A stretch of DNA of 64,000 nt from Cryobacterium sp. PH31-O1 (GTDB lineage: Bacteria; Actinomycetota; Actinomycetes; Actinomycetales; Microbacteriaceae): positions 124,001-188,000 of the forward strand of contig NZ_JASITB010000003.1 of NCBI RefSeq assembly GCF_030063455.1, given 5' to 3'. Shown piece by piece: positions 26,851 to 36,086 of the stretch; position 1 is the first letter of the stretch, and the number at the start of each line of letters is the position of its first letter. The position numbers were made by a program, and so were the translations under genes. Below the pieces are notes generated by a model. It did no database searches and was not told where the DNA came from. It saw only the letters and a list, made by a program, of their open reading frames with translations.

Positions 26851-26856
26851 TCCCGC

Positions 26857-27747
26857 ATGACAACGAACACCAACGGCGTCGAGCCCGAGCAGTCGAGGGC
26901 CGTCCCGCGTCGTAATTCCGCTGGTTTACGTCGCGATCTGGAGCTTCTGGAGATTCTGGGTTCCGCCGAGGCCGATGCTGCCGGGGGGCTGGGTGTACTG
27001 CGCGTCGCTCAGCTCACGGGCAGAGACAAGGGAATTGTCTCCCGCGCCCTGGCCACGTTGGCAGAAATTGGCATGGTCTCCCGCGACGAGGTGACCCAAA
27101 ACTATCGTCTGGGGTATCAGCTCTACGCCCTGGCGGCCCGCACGCTGGAATCGCGCCTGGTACGGGCATCCGTGCCGTATCTGCGGCGGGTAGTCACGGC
27201 AACCCACGAAACCACGCACCTCTGCGTACTTCGCGGAGGCAATGTTCTCACCCTGGCCAGCGAACTGAGCGAGTATGCCTTTCGCGGCCTCGGCTGGGAG
27301 GGAGTGAGCACGGCGGCCTGGCGCACGTCATCTGGTCGCGTGCTTGTTAGCGATTGGGCCGACGACGACCTCCGGCGCTGGTACGACGCGCACGGCAGCG
27401 ATGAGCCCGTGACAAGTCCGGTCACACCGTCGCTACTCAGCCTCGACACAGCGGATGCGACCACAAGGGAGAACTACGGGGTACCTCTCGTTACCGATTT
27501 TCAGAGCCTCAAGCGCGAAGTTGCGCGCATCCGAAACTGCGGCTATGCCACCGTCGATGAAGAGTTTGAGAAGGGAGTCGTTGGGGTTTCTGCCCCAGTT
27601 TTCGATTTTCGGGGCAGCATCGTTGCCGCTATCAATGTCAGCGCGCCCAAGACCCGCTTAGGCTCGCACCTCAATGAGGCTGGGGCGTTGGCCGCCCGGG
27701 TGGCAGCGGAGCTCTCGCTGCAACTCGGCGCGCCCGCCCCCGCATAG
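26857..27747 (+). CDS. IclR-family regulator of the adjacent catabolic operon
   Basis: A 296-residue protein: N-terminal winged helix (LRRDLELLEIL... LRVAQLTGRDKGIVSRALATLAEIGMVSR, residues 25-75) and an IclR effector domain (FRGLGWEGVSTAAWRTSSGR, VPLVTDFQSLKREVARIRNCGYA, GVVGVSAPVFDF). The ATG lacks a Shine-Dalgarno and is six bases from the -10, so translation is probably leaderless. Shared back-to-back promoter and palindrome suggest it represses both itself and the operon until the substrate or an intermediate binds. Confidence 0.9.
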   Translation: MTTNTNGVEPEQSRAVPRRNSAGLRRDLELLEILGSAEADAAGGLGVLRVAQLTGRDKGIVSRALATLAEIGMVSRDEVTQNYRLGYQLYALAARTLESRLVRASVPYLRRVVTATHETTHLCVLRGGNVLTLASELSEYAFRGLGWEGVSTAAWRTSSGRVLVSDWADDDLRRWYDAHGSDEPVTSPVTPSLLSLDTADATTRENYGVPLVTDFQSLKREVARIRNCGYATVDEEFEKGVVGVSAPVFDFRGSIVAAINVSAPKTRLGSHLNEAGALAARVAAELSLQLGAPAPA

Positions 27748-27824
27748 CTAGCCCAAGCGTTCAGTCTTCTCCCCACACCAAAACATCGCCGGGTTGGCAG
27801 TCGAGCACCCGGCAACGACGGTTC

Positions 27825-29225
27825 TTACGCCGAGGTTAGCGCTTCGACCGGGGTGATACGGGTTGCTCGCCGGGAAGGTGCTATCGACGCCACAGCGGTG
27901 AGGGCCGCCGCTGCACTGGCGATGACGATGATCAGCACGAGCGGAACGGTCGGCAGCATGATCCCCGGGGCGCCCGGGATTCCACCGATGAGTGATTGTG
28001 CCCCGGCCCATCCGTAAAACGTTCCAAGAACGAGTCCCACGACAACGGCGGCCGAGCTGAGCTGGGCGCTTTCGATCAGGATCATTTGGCGAATCTGATG
28101 TGCTGTGAATCCGAGGGCTCGGAGCAGGCCAAGTTCGCGCGTGCGTTGCAGCACGTTGAGTGAGAGGTTGTTGACCATGCCGACGGCCGCGATCAGGGCG
28201 CTAAACCCCATCAGCACGGAGAACACGGCTACCGTAACTTCCAGTACTTCATCCACGCCTTGGTAGATTCCCGGTTGGGCTGTTTGCGCTGCCTTGATGA
28301 TGGATTGGTAACTCGCCGCGGTGACAGCGAAGGTGGTGATCAGCGTGACTCCGATGACGAGTCCGATTGTTGTGCGGGCGCTCCGTTCCGGGTAACGGAC
28401 CGCGTTTTCACGGGCGAGGCGAGCGGTGGGGCTTCGTCCGAACGCCCGGCCGATCAGGCGCAGGGCTCGCGGCATGATGATGGATGCTCCGAGCACGATC
28501 CCGCTGAACGAGAGGATCCCGCCTGCCAGTCCAATTAGAACGCCGAGGGGGGAGGTCTGTCCCACGAGCACGCCAACCGCAAGGATACCGTCGCCGAGGA
28601 GGAAAATGATCAGGGCGGTTCGGTTGCGGGTTCGCCGAGCGGTTTGCTCGCCGAGCGACAGTTCGCCAGCCGCACCGAGCGCATCCATCGGCGATACCGA
28701 GAGCACTCGCCGTGACCCGGCCCAGGACGCCGCCGTGGTGGTGAGGGCGACGGCCGCGACGGGCAGCAGCATCGGCACAGAGAAATAGCTATATGGCCCC
28801 GGCGGAATCATGCCGATCTCGACTCCGACCGACACCAGTAGAACCGGAAAGAGAATTCCGACGACCCCGCCCATCAGTGCCCCGACCACACCCACGGTGA
28901 GCCCTTCGCGGGCGATGGCACGACGTTGCATCGAGGCGCTTGAGCCGATCAGCCGCAGCAGCGCGATCGTGCGCACCCGGCCGGCGATGATCGTGGCAAA
29001 GGTATTGGCAGTGACCAGTGCGCCCACGTACAGGGCGATGATGATGAAGACGGCCGCAATGAACGACAGGATGAACGTCAGCGACTCGCTGTTGATATCG
29101 GCCTGGCGGATGATCTGAGTGAGCATGGCGGTGACGGAGATGAGGCTGACGCCGAACGCGGCTCCGAGGCCCGCGACCAGAATGCTTGACGCGTGTTCGC
29201 GGAGCGCCGGAAGCAGTTTCGTCAT
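27825..29225 (-). CDS. FtsX-like ABC permease
   Basis: A 466-residue membrane protein with an N-terminal helix, FtsX-type core (LITSFIAAVF..., GRVRTIALLRLIGSS) and a C-terminal repeat of it (TRELGLLRALGFTAHQIRQMI, RATRITPVEALTSA). The shared motif is a permease that couples to a MacB/LolD-type ATPase, here the gene at 29222, which it overlaps by 4 bp. It is shorter than the usual 750-850 residues and lacks the large extracytoplasmic loop, so it may be a compact form. Substrate unknown (peptide, lipid or signal). Confidence 0.85.
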   Translation of the reverse strand: MTKLLPALREHASSILVAGLGAAFGVSLISVTAMLTQIIRQADINSESLTFILSFIAAVFIIIALYVGALVTANTFATIIAGRVRTIALLRLIGSSASMQRRAIAREGLTVGVVGALMGGVVGILFPVLLVSVGVEIGMIPPGPYSYFSVPMLLPVAAVALTTTAASWAGSRRVLSVSPMDALGAAGELSLGEQTARRTRNRTALIIFLLGDGILAVGVLVGQTSPLGVLIGLAGGILSFSGIVLGASIIMPRALRLIGRAFGRSPTARLARENAVRYPERSARTTIGLVIGVTLITTFAVTAASYQSIIKAAQTAQPGIYQGVDEVLEVTVAVFSVLMGFSALIAAVGMVNNLSLNVLQRTRELGLLRALGFTAHQIRQMILIESAQLSSAAVVVGLVLGTFYGWAGAQSLIGGIPGAPGIMLPTVPLVLIIVIASAAAALTAVASIAPSRRATRITPVEALTSA

Positions 29226-30004
29226 GAGGACGTCTCCATGTCGAGCATCAGGGTGCTGATCTGTTCGGCGGTAGACCGGCCTCGGTCATCGACCACGCGG
29301 CCGTCGTTGAGCAGGATGATGCGGTCGGCATAGCTTGCCGCGACCGGGTCGTGGGTGACCATTGCGATGCTTTGCCCGTACTCACGGCTCGCGGTTTGCA
29401 GCAGGGTGAGCACTTCGCGTGAGGTGCGGGAGTCGAGGTTGCCGGTCGGCTCGTCGGCGAACACCAGATCGGGCCGCGTGGCGAGGGCCCGGGCGATGGC
29501 GACGCGTTGCTGTTGGCCGCCGGAGAGCTCATGCGGGCGATGGGCCAAACGATTGGCGAGTCCCAACACCGCGACTAAACGATCGATCCAGTCCCTCTCC
29601 TCACGGGAGGGAGCCCGGCCGTCGAGCTCGAACGGCAGCAGAATATTGCCGTTGATGTCGAGAGTTGGCACGAGGTTGAAGGATTGAAAAATAAAGCCGA
29701 CCCTGCGGCGGCGCAACACGGTGAGGTTAGAGTCGTCGAGCTGGGAGATGTCGGTCTCGCCAAGCCATACCGATCCGCTGGTTGCTGTGTCGAGGCCAGC
29801 CATGATGTGCATCAGGGTCGATTTCCCCGATCCGCTCGGGCCCATGATGGCGGTGAATTCGCCAGCATGGATGCCCACGCTCACGTCCGTGAGTGCGTTC
29901 ACCCGGGTGTTGGTGTCCCCGTAGGACTTGTGAAGATGGGCCACACGGGCGACGAGGCCAAGTTCTGTTGACGTAGGTTTCATGTGCTTAAGCCTGCTCA
30001 ACAT
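29222..30004 (-). CDS. MacB/LolD-type ABC ATPase
   Basis: A 260-residue ATPase: Walker [11 protein letters not shown]-loop [12 protein letters not shown], signature [11 protein letters not shown], Walker [13 protein letters not shown], His switch VTHDP. The start ATG 30004 has CGGAG seven bases upstream; ATG 29983 has none. It ends in the start of its partner permease. The two-component genes lie 69 bp upstream on the same strand, so the transporter may be their target or signal source. Confidence 0.9.
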   Translation of the reverse strand: MLSRLKHMKPTSTELGLVARVAHLHKSYGDTNTRVNALTDVSVGIHAGEFTAIMGPSGSGKSTLMHIMAGLDTATSGSVWLGETDISQLDDSNLTVLRRRRVGFIFQSFNLVPTLDINGNILLPFELDGRAPSREERDWIDRLVAVLGLANRLAHRPHELSGGQQQRVAIARALATRPDLVFADEPTGNLDSRTSREVLTLLQTASREYGQSIAMVTHDPVAASYADRIILLNDGRVVDDRGRSTAEQISTLMLDMETSS

Positions 30005-30073
30005 TTTTGTTCTCCGAGTCGGGCGCCAGGATGGTCTCGACTACACCAGAAGGATGACCGCGCTGGGCAAGGG

Positions 30074-30742
30074 CTACGCGATGAGTGCATTCTCGTAGGC
30101 ATAGACGACGAGCTGCACGCGGTCGCGTAGCTCCAGCTTGGCCAGCATTCGACTGATGTGCGTCTTTACCGTCGCCTCGCTGAGAAACTCCGTCGCCGCG
30201 ATCTCAGCATTACTGAGTCCCCGGGCCGCCAGGGCGAAGATATCCCGTTCACGCGGAGTGAGCAGAGTAAACGCGACCGGCGGGGCGGTAGGCATCCGTT
30301 TTGCGTCGAAGTGTTCAAACAGCTCGATGATCTGGGCGGCGGCGATGACGGATGAACCGGCGTGCACGGTGCGGATGGCCGCAAGGAGAAATTCCGGGTC
30401 GGCGTCCTTGAGCACAAAACCGCTGGCACCCCCACGTATCGCCCGCGCAGCGGCTTCATCAAGATCGAACGTGGTCAAAACGATGATGCGCGGGCTGACG
30501 TCACCAGTCGTGATCGACGCGTTGACGATGCGCGTTGTCGCTTCGATGCCGTCCATGACCGGCATCCGGATATCCATCAGCACTATGTCGGGCCGGGCCG
30601 ATTCGACCAGGCGAAAGCCTTCGGCCCCATTTGCGGCTTCACCGACGCATTCAAGGTCCGGCTGCGAGGAAATCAGTAAGCGCAGGCCAGCCCGGAACAG
30701 GGCCTGGTCGTCGACGAGAGCGACGCGGATCGGCACGCTCAT
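30074..30742 (-). CDS. NarL/LuxR-type response regulator
   Basis: A 222-residue regulator: receiver domain with acidic pair Asp11-Asp12, phospho-acceptor Asp57 (DIVLMDIRMP) and Lys in VLKDAD, linked to a LuxR helix-turn-helix (LTPRERDIFALAARGLSNAEIAATEFLSEATVKTHI). It is phosphorylated by the kinase encoded just upstream; its ATG overlaps that stop by 4 bp. Likely targets are the ABC genes on either side. Confidence 0.93.
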   Translation of the reverse strand: MSVPIRVALVDDQALFRAGLRLLISSQPDLECVGEAANGAEGFRLVESARPDIVLMDIRMPVMDGIEATTRIVNASITTGDVSPRIIVLTTFDLDEAAARAIRGGASGFVLKDADPEFLLAAIRTVHAGSSVIAAAQIIELFEHFDAKRMPTAPPVAFTLLTPRERDIFALAARGLSNAEIAATEFLSEATVKTHISRMLAKLELRDRVQLVVYAYENALIA

Positions 30743-31953
30743 TCGCCGGTCACCTCCGCTGCACGGAGAAATTGTGTCGGCAACGACAGATCAACTACGA
30801 AGCGGTCCTGAGCCACCCCCGCAGTGAACGTTCCCCCCGCCAGGACGGCACGTTCACGCATACCATCCAGACCGTGCCCGCGAGGCGAGGCTGCGGCATC
30901 AGCACCAGTGCGCAGCCCACTAGCGATTCGAAGTTGCACCCCAGTGGGCAGCCAGGTGAAGCCGAGCATCACAGTGGCCGCGGCGTCTCCATGCCGCAGC
31001 ACGTTGGTCAGCGATTCTTGCACGATGCGGTAAATGGCCAGCTGCTGGCCCGGACCGAGCGGTGCGGCAGAACCTGTATCGGTGCGGTCAATCATGAGGC
31101 CAGCAGCTCGCAGCTGCTCAACGAGGCGATCTAAGTCATCTAGGGTCGGTTGCGGACCCGCACTGTCATTCGAGCGCAACTGCCCGAGCAGCACGCGCAC
31201 GTCAGCGAGGGCAACCCGGGCTGTTTTCGCAATGGTGCGGAAGGCTTCATCCGCTGCCTCAGGGTTGGCCGCGCGCGCGTACCGGCCACCGTCGGCCTGA
31301 GCGATGACAACGGCGAGGGAATGCGCCACCACATCGTGCATATCACGCGCAATGCGAGTACGTTCCTGCTCCACAGCCACCTCCCGCAGAGTCTCGGCCC
31401 GGTCAGCCTCCGAAAAGCGCAGCGCCGCTTTCCCATCCCGTGCCGTTCTCCACGTTGCCGTGAGCAGCCCCAGAACCCAGCTCAGACCAAACAATGCCAC
31501 GGCGGAAACGAAAACGATGAGCGCGGGACCTCCATACTGAAACACTTCACCCGTCCGCACCTGCAGAACGAGGCCAGCGAGGCCGGCCAGCCCCCCGGCT
31601 GCTCGAAAGAGCACGTACGCCGTCGCAATCACAGCACCAATCGGAACGGACACGAGGCCCAACCAACGCACTGCTCGGCGTTCGTAGGCCGCCGTGGCAT
31701 AGAGCACCGGCAAAATTGCAGCGTTCGCTATATCAGGCGATGACAGCGACGCGAGCTGAACTGCGACCGTGCACCAGGCCAGACCGAGCGCGATCGCCGG
31801 GCTGAGCCGCCGCATGAACAGCGCGCTGGCCATCCCGAGGACCACCCAAAACGCCACCAGAGAGTCGTATCCCATAGCGCTGCGGCCCAGGAGCGCTACA
31901 ACCGCTATCGCCGCGTCCACGATGAGTTGCTGGCGGGACAGGCGGTGGATCAT
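30739..31953 (-). CDS. NarL-partner sensor histidine kinase (HisKA_3)
   Basis: A 404-residue kinase with about five or six N-terminal helices (residues 10-165), short loops and no large sensor domain, then a HisKA_3 box with phospho-acceptor His206 (ARDMHDVVAHSL), and an HATPase_c domain ending in GHGLDGMRERAVLAGG. Intramembrane-sensing kinases of this kind often watch envelope stress or a partner ABC permease. TACGGT lies six bases before the ATG, so the message is probably leaderless, with ATGACC 17 bp further as -35. Confidence 0.92.
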   Translation of the reverse strand: MIHRLSRQQLIVDAAIAVVALLGRSAMGYDSLVAFWVVLGMASALFMRRLSPAIALGLAWCTVAVQLASLSSPDIANAAILPVLYATAAYERRAVRWLGLVSVPIGAVIATAYVLFRAAGGLAGLAGLVLQVRTGEVFQYGGPALIVFVSAVALFGLSWVLGLLTATWRTARDGKAALRFSEADRAETLREVAVEQERTRIARDMHDVVAHSLAVVIAQADGGRYARAANPEAADEAFRTIAKTARVALADVRVLLGQLRSNDSAGPQPTLDDLDRLVEQLRAAGLMIDRTDTGSAAPLGPGQQLAIYRIVQESLTNVLRHGDAAATVMLGFTWLPTGVQLRIASGLRTGADAAASPRGHGLDGMRERAVLAGGTFTAGVAQDRFVVDLSLPTQFLRAAEVTGE

Positions 31954-31984
31954 GACTCAACCGTAGACGCTGATCGGGTTCCGG

Positions 31985-32425
31985 TCATGGCGTTGGGGAG
32001 ACGGACTTCTCATCAGGATCGTTCGGCGTCCACCCGTACCATCCGCTGTCGGTTTTGATCACGGCCCAGTCACCACAGGCGAACACCCGGTCAACATACA
32101 CGTCTTTCGGAGACCAAGGTTCTGAATAGGCCGGTGCGGACTGCCGCTCGGTCTCGGCACACTGGGAAACGTCGAGTTTTGTGGGCGTCGTCGCCCCGAG
32201 GATTGCGGCGCCTCCGGCCGATGCCTCCTGAGTCGTGATCTGCGTCGCATCTGCGGGCAGCCAGGTCACACGCTGATTCCAGTTCTTGGCCAAATCCTGC
32301 GTGGAAGTGAATTGATTCGACTTTTCAGGCTGGATTGTGTCGATAATTTTCGAGCAACCGCTGAGGGCAAGGCCGGTAATAACGACAGTGATCAACACGG
32401 GCACGAGCCGCTTGGAATTTTTCAT
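31985..32425 (-). CDS. Small lipoprotein of unknown function
   Basis: A 146-residue protein with a signal peptide and lipobox LALSGC (Cys24). The mature part is polar with Trp-rich C-terminal segments (SGWYGWTPNDPDE) and two Cys (QCAET and FACGDW) that may form a disulphide. The lipobox decides the start at ATG 32425, though the Shine-Dalgarno is weak. It sits just upstream of the kinase gene on the same strand and could be an accessory sensor. No family recognised. The 223-bp gap to its right holds nothing I can name. Confidence 0.72.
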   Translation of the reverse strand: MKNSKRLVPVLITVVITGLALSGCSKIIDTIQPEKSNQFTSTQDLAKNWNQRVTWLPADATQITTQEASAGGAAILGATTPTKLDVSQCAETERQSAPAYSEPWSPKDVYVDRVFACGDWAVIKTDSGWYGWTPNDPDEKSVSPTP

Positions 32426-32648
32426 AAGTTCAGCCTGAACCGCCGATCCCACGCGGTCATCCCTCCCAAGTTGTCGTGGTGTACATCGCAAGGATGATGC
32501 TGCCCGAAGCAGATTGGCTGCGCAACTCAAAAACAAACCGCTGGAGCAATGAGGATCCCGTTATGTGGTTTGACCATCAACAGGTTATGCGTTGGATGAT
32601 GATGAGGGCGCGTCAGGGTTAGGGCGACCGGTGCCCTGCTCGCTTTCC

Positions 32649-33419
32649 CTAGAACCCGTGCTCTCTGAGCCATGCCAGGAGCTCGTCTTCACGTTTCGTG
32701 GCGTGAGCTTCGCTCCACGCACCGAGCTCGCGTGAGTCAAGGAGTAGCCCATCACGCAGATAAATGACGCGGTCGCCGCGGGCCGCACACACCGGATCGT
32801 GGGTCACCATCACGATGGTCGTTCCGCTCGCGTGGATGTCGGTGAGCGAATCCATAACGTCCGTCGACATGCTGCTATTCAGCGCGCCAGTGGGCTCGTC
32901 AGCAAACAGCACGGTCGGTTCTGAGGCCAGTGCGCGACAAATCGAGGCGCGCTGCAACTGTCCGCCCGAGACCTCGGTGATGCCGTGCAGTCTGACTTCT
33001 GCGATACCAAATCGCTCCATCAAATTGTCCACTCGCTCGATGGCGGCATCCGTTGCCCGCGGTGCTGCCTTTAGGGCCGGCAGAAGAATGTTGTCTCGGA
33101 TATTCAGGTTGCCCAAGAAATATCCTTGCTGGAAGATGAAGCCCATTTGCGTCAGTCGTACCTGGCTCATCTCGGTGTCGCTCAGTGAGGTCAGGTCTTG
33201 GCCTTGGAGGTGGACGCTCCCGCTCGTGGGGCGATCCATACCGCTAATGCAGTAGAGGAGTGTCGATTTGCCGGAGCCGGACGCGCCCATCACAACGAGG
33301 AACTCGCCATCCTTGACGGTGAGGTCGACCCCGTTGAGCACCTTCGCCGGCGGATCGGTGGCGTTGAAGGTTTTTGTCAGATTCTGGCACTCAAGCGTCG
33401 CGTTAATGGTGTTCGACAT
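32649..33419 (-). CDS. MacB/BceA-type ABC ATPase
   Basis: A 256-residue ATPase: Walker A GASGSGKST, Q-loop FIFQQGYFLGNL, signature VSGGQLQRASI (Val replaces the usual Leu), Walker B VLFADEPTGALN, switch VTHDP. ATG 33419 has AGGAG upstream. It begins two bases after the stop of its large FtsX permease. The VSGGQ/NSSMSTDVMD features are typical of ATPases paired with long peptide-sensing or bacteriocin-export permeases. Confidence 0.9.
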   Translation of the reverse strand: MSNTINATLECQNLTKTFNATDPPAKVLNGVDLTVKDGEFLVVMGASGSGKSTLLYCISGMDRPTSGSVHLQGQDLTSLSDTEMSQVRLTQMGFIFQQGYFLGNLNIRDNILLPALKAAPRATDAAIERVDNLMERFGIAEVRLHGITEVSGGQLQRASICRALASEPTVLFADEPTGALNSSMSTDVMDSLTDIHASGTTIVMVTHDPVCAARGDRVIYLRDGLLLDSRELGAWSEAHATKREDELLAWLREHGF

Positions 33420-33421
33420 GG

Positions 33422-35833
33422 TCACTCCTGTCGTCCTTTGAGCCATGCGCTCTTATTGGGGGTGCGCAGCCGCACGGTCAGCGCTACGGCTCCGGCGTAT
33501 CCGGCGGCGATCAAAATTAACGGATGGGCCAGATAGACCAGCCACGGGTTGGGGATGAAGTCCAGTCGGGCGATCCCGAGCCCAGCTTGTGAGATTGCAG
33601 CACCAACCAGCCACTCTCCGACGGTCGCGGCGAAAATGCTGCCGACGAGCGTGCCGACGACAACGGTGAGCAGGACCTTAAACCTGACTTGGGAGGCGAT
33701 CTCGCGTGAGGAGAAACCGATGGCGCTCAACACGCCCATCTTTGTGCGTTCCCGCGTGAGACGGAGCTTCAGGAACAGGATCGTGATCAGTAGGGCGACC
33801 CCCACGCCGAAGATTCCCGCCAAAATGGCGGCGTTGCGAAACGCAGTGGTGACGTAATCTAGTGTCTGTTTTACGTACTCCTGCATCGGGATGACGGTGG
33901 CCACTGGGTTGTCGTCGTTGTACTGCCGTGCGATTGCTGCCGGATCTGCGCCCTCGGCGGTGTCGGCGTAAATAACGTATCCGGTGGCGCCCGAGATCAC
34001 GTCACCGTTCATCTTCGCGGTATGGCCACCGCTGGTGACGTCTTGGTAGATACCGCTGATGACGACAGTTTCGGTCGCGTCCCCTTTGCCGTGTCGGAGA
34101 GACATCTCATCCCCGGCTGATAGTTGATATTGGTCCGCGTTTAACACAGACAACGCTATCTCGCCCTCTTGGGGTGCGCGACCACCAATGAAGGCGACCG
34201 TGCCTGCGGAGTAATCACCCACTTCAACCCGCAACGTCTCCCAGCCCTCTTCGCCAGGAGTCTCATAGAGCACGTTCGCGTAGTCCCGCACCTGGCTGAG
34301 GCGATCGTCGGCCCTCATGCTGGAAAGGAGTTGCTGATGGGCGGCATCCACATCGTCAGAGAACTGCAGGTCGGCGCGCAGGGCGCTTTCCGGTGCGCCC
34401 ATGTATGTGACGAAGCGCGGACTTTCGAATGTGGTGAGAAGGTTCGTGGGAATGACGATGAGAAATGTCGCCAAGGCGAAGACCACGGGGATCAGCAGCC
34501 ACTGACTGGCCTCGGCTCTCAGATCGAGCAAAGCCAACCGAGTGTTCATGTTGCCCCGGCCCGCGGAGGCCAGGTTGGTTCCCCGTGCGCGCCGGGCCAG
34601 CCGCTTTGCTCGCCGCGCGGTCTGCTTTTCGTCCAGCGTGCTGCCGTGCACGAGCGCACTTACGACTTCGACTTTTCGCACCCCACGCAGCACACCGCGA
34701 CACATGGCGATCACGATCAGGTAGACAACCAGTAGTGCAAGTACCGGCACCAGAACAGTCTGGGGCCCCAGGGGGGCTTGCGCGTAGTTCGCCTGGACGC
34801 TTTGAGTGAGAAACTGGGTAGCGACGACGGCAAGCACCCCGCCAATAGCGCAACCCAGCAATGTCATCACGCTGTATTTGGCGAGGAAGAGACCCGAAAT
34901 CGCCTTGCTGGGAAGGCCAATAGCCTTCATGACACCGATCTCACGGACCTCGTCTTCCACGGTGCCGCGGATCACGAAGCGCAGGTTCAGTAGGGCGATA
35001 ACGACGAGCAAGCCGCTGACGAAAACCAACGCCAAGGCAACTAGCCCGTCACTGAACGCATTGATGATCTGAATCATCTGAAATGTCACCGCCTGCCCAT
35101 TCTTCGGTAGTACGTCGTCAGACTCGTACGATCGCTCGAACTTGGGTATCAGGGACGTGTCGCTCAGTCGATACTCGGCAATGATCTCCGGGTCACCGCC
35201 TCCAGCTTCAGTGAGGTTCTGGAAATCTGTGTCAGAAACGAGGAATCGTGTGGCAGACGACAGCGACGAAGCCATCTGCGAGTCGCGGACGAAACCCCGA
35301 ACGGTGAAGTCCTGGTTCCCCGAATCAGTGCGAATCGTTATCTCGTCGCCGATCTGCAGCGCGAAACTCTGCTGGTAACCAACGGGAACGTAAACCTCGC
35401 CCGTCGATGGGCGAGGAATCGCGCCCGCACCGTCGATAAGAAAGTCGAAATCGTCGTTCTGTGTCACCACAAGGTTGTCGATGAGACTGCTCGAGAAATC
35501 CCCGAATTCGCCCGACGACGGCCGGCTCCACGAGATTGTGCCGCCATCGAATCCGAGCATTTCCTCTATAAGCCAGGATTCGATCTCCGGGTGGGCGGTG
35601 GCGAAAGTGTCCAACGCTTCCCGGTCGTAGTCCCCCTTGTGCATCTGCAGAAAGTGGGGCGGTTTCGCCTCATCGAGAAGTGCATTGACAGCGCCTACCG
35701 AGCGTTCCATCACCATCGCCCCTGTGGCCATCAGGAAGGAACTCATTACCAAGAGGATCAATAAAGCGACATTGACGCCCTTGTTCCGAATCAGGTCGTT
35801 GTATCCGTAGCGGAAGTACAAAGAACGCTTCAT
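33422..35833 (-). CDS. Large FtsX-family ABC permease
   Basis: An 803-residue membrane protein with the full MacB/FtsX double architecture: helix 1 (VNVALLILLVMSSFLM), an extracytoplasmic domain of about 200 residues, three helices with EVREIGVMKAIGLPSKAISGLF near 300-330, a second helix and loop, then a C-terminal trio with RTKMGVLSAIGFSSREIASQ. Likely exports or displaces a peptide or lipid with the ATPase downstream. ATG is preceded by GGGGAG seven bases away. A TCS lies nearby, but regulation by it is inference. Confidence 0.88.
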   Translation of the reverse strand: MKRSLYFRYGYNDLIRNKGVNVALLILLVMSSFLMATGAMVMERSVGAVNALLDEAKPPHFLQMHKGDYDREALDTFATAHPEIESWLIEEMLGFDGGTISWSRPSSGEFGDFSSSLIDNLVVTQNDDFDFLIDGAGAIPRPSTGEVYVPVGYQQSFALQIGDEITIRTDSGNQDFTVRGFVRDSQMASSLSSATRFLVSDTDFQNLTEAGGGDPEIIAEYRLSDTSLIPKFERSYESDDVLPKNGQAVTFQMIQIINAFSDGLVALALVFVSGLLVVIALLNLRFVIRGTVEDEVREIGVMKAIGLPSKAISGLFLAKYSVMTLLGCAIGGVLAVVATQFLTQSVQANYAQAPLGPQTVLVPVLALLVVYLIVIAMCRGVLRGVRKVEVVSALVHGSTLDEKQTARRAKRLARRARGTNLASAGRGNMNTRLALLDLRAEASQWLLIPVVFALATFLIVIPTNLLTTFESPRFVTYMGAPESALRADLQFSDDVDAAHQQLLSSMRADDRLSQVRDYANVLYETPGEEGWETLRVEVGDYSAGTVAFIGGRAPQEGEIALSVLNADQYQLSAGDEMSLRHGKGDATETVVISGIYQDVTSGGHTAKMNGDVISGATGYVIYADTAEGADPAAIARQYNDDNPVATVIPMQEYVKQTLDYVTTAFRNAAILAGIFGVGVALLITILFLKLRLTRERTKMGVLSAIGFSSREIASQVRFKVLLTVVVGTLVGSIFAATVGEWLVGAAISQAGLGIARLDFIPNPWLVYLAHPLILIAAGYAGAVALTVRLRTPNKSAWLKGRQE

Positions 35834-36086
35834 CCAGCGCTCCCCTCGCGCGATAAGAGTTCAAGCCTATTCGACTGATCGCGCTGGGCGAATCCCCAGT
35901 TTCCGGATGTGCGATCTGCATCGATAGTTGAATCACAAACGGTGACCGACTTCCTCGCTCATCACTCTCGCCAAAGGCCCGTCTAGTCCGGCCGCAAGCC
36001 GGACCGTGACCGGGCGCGCGGAACGCCAACGGTGATCCGGAAGCCATCGCGCAAATTCCGATTGCTTCACCCGCGAATGGACGTGA

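Noticed and set aside
35834-36086. Gene between the large permease and the integrase relic
   Set aside because: Only short leftward frames without start signals; the stretch may be further decayed integrase DNA, as stops interrupt the relic's frame at 36084.
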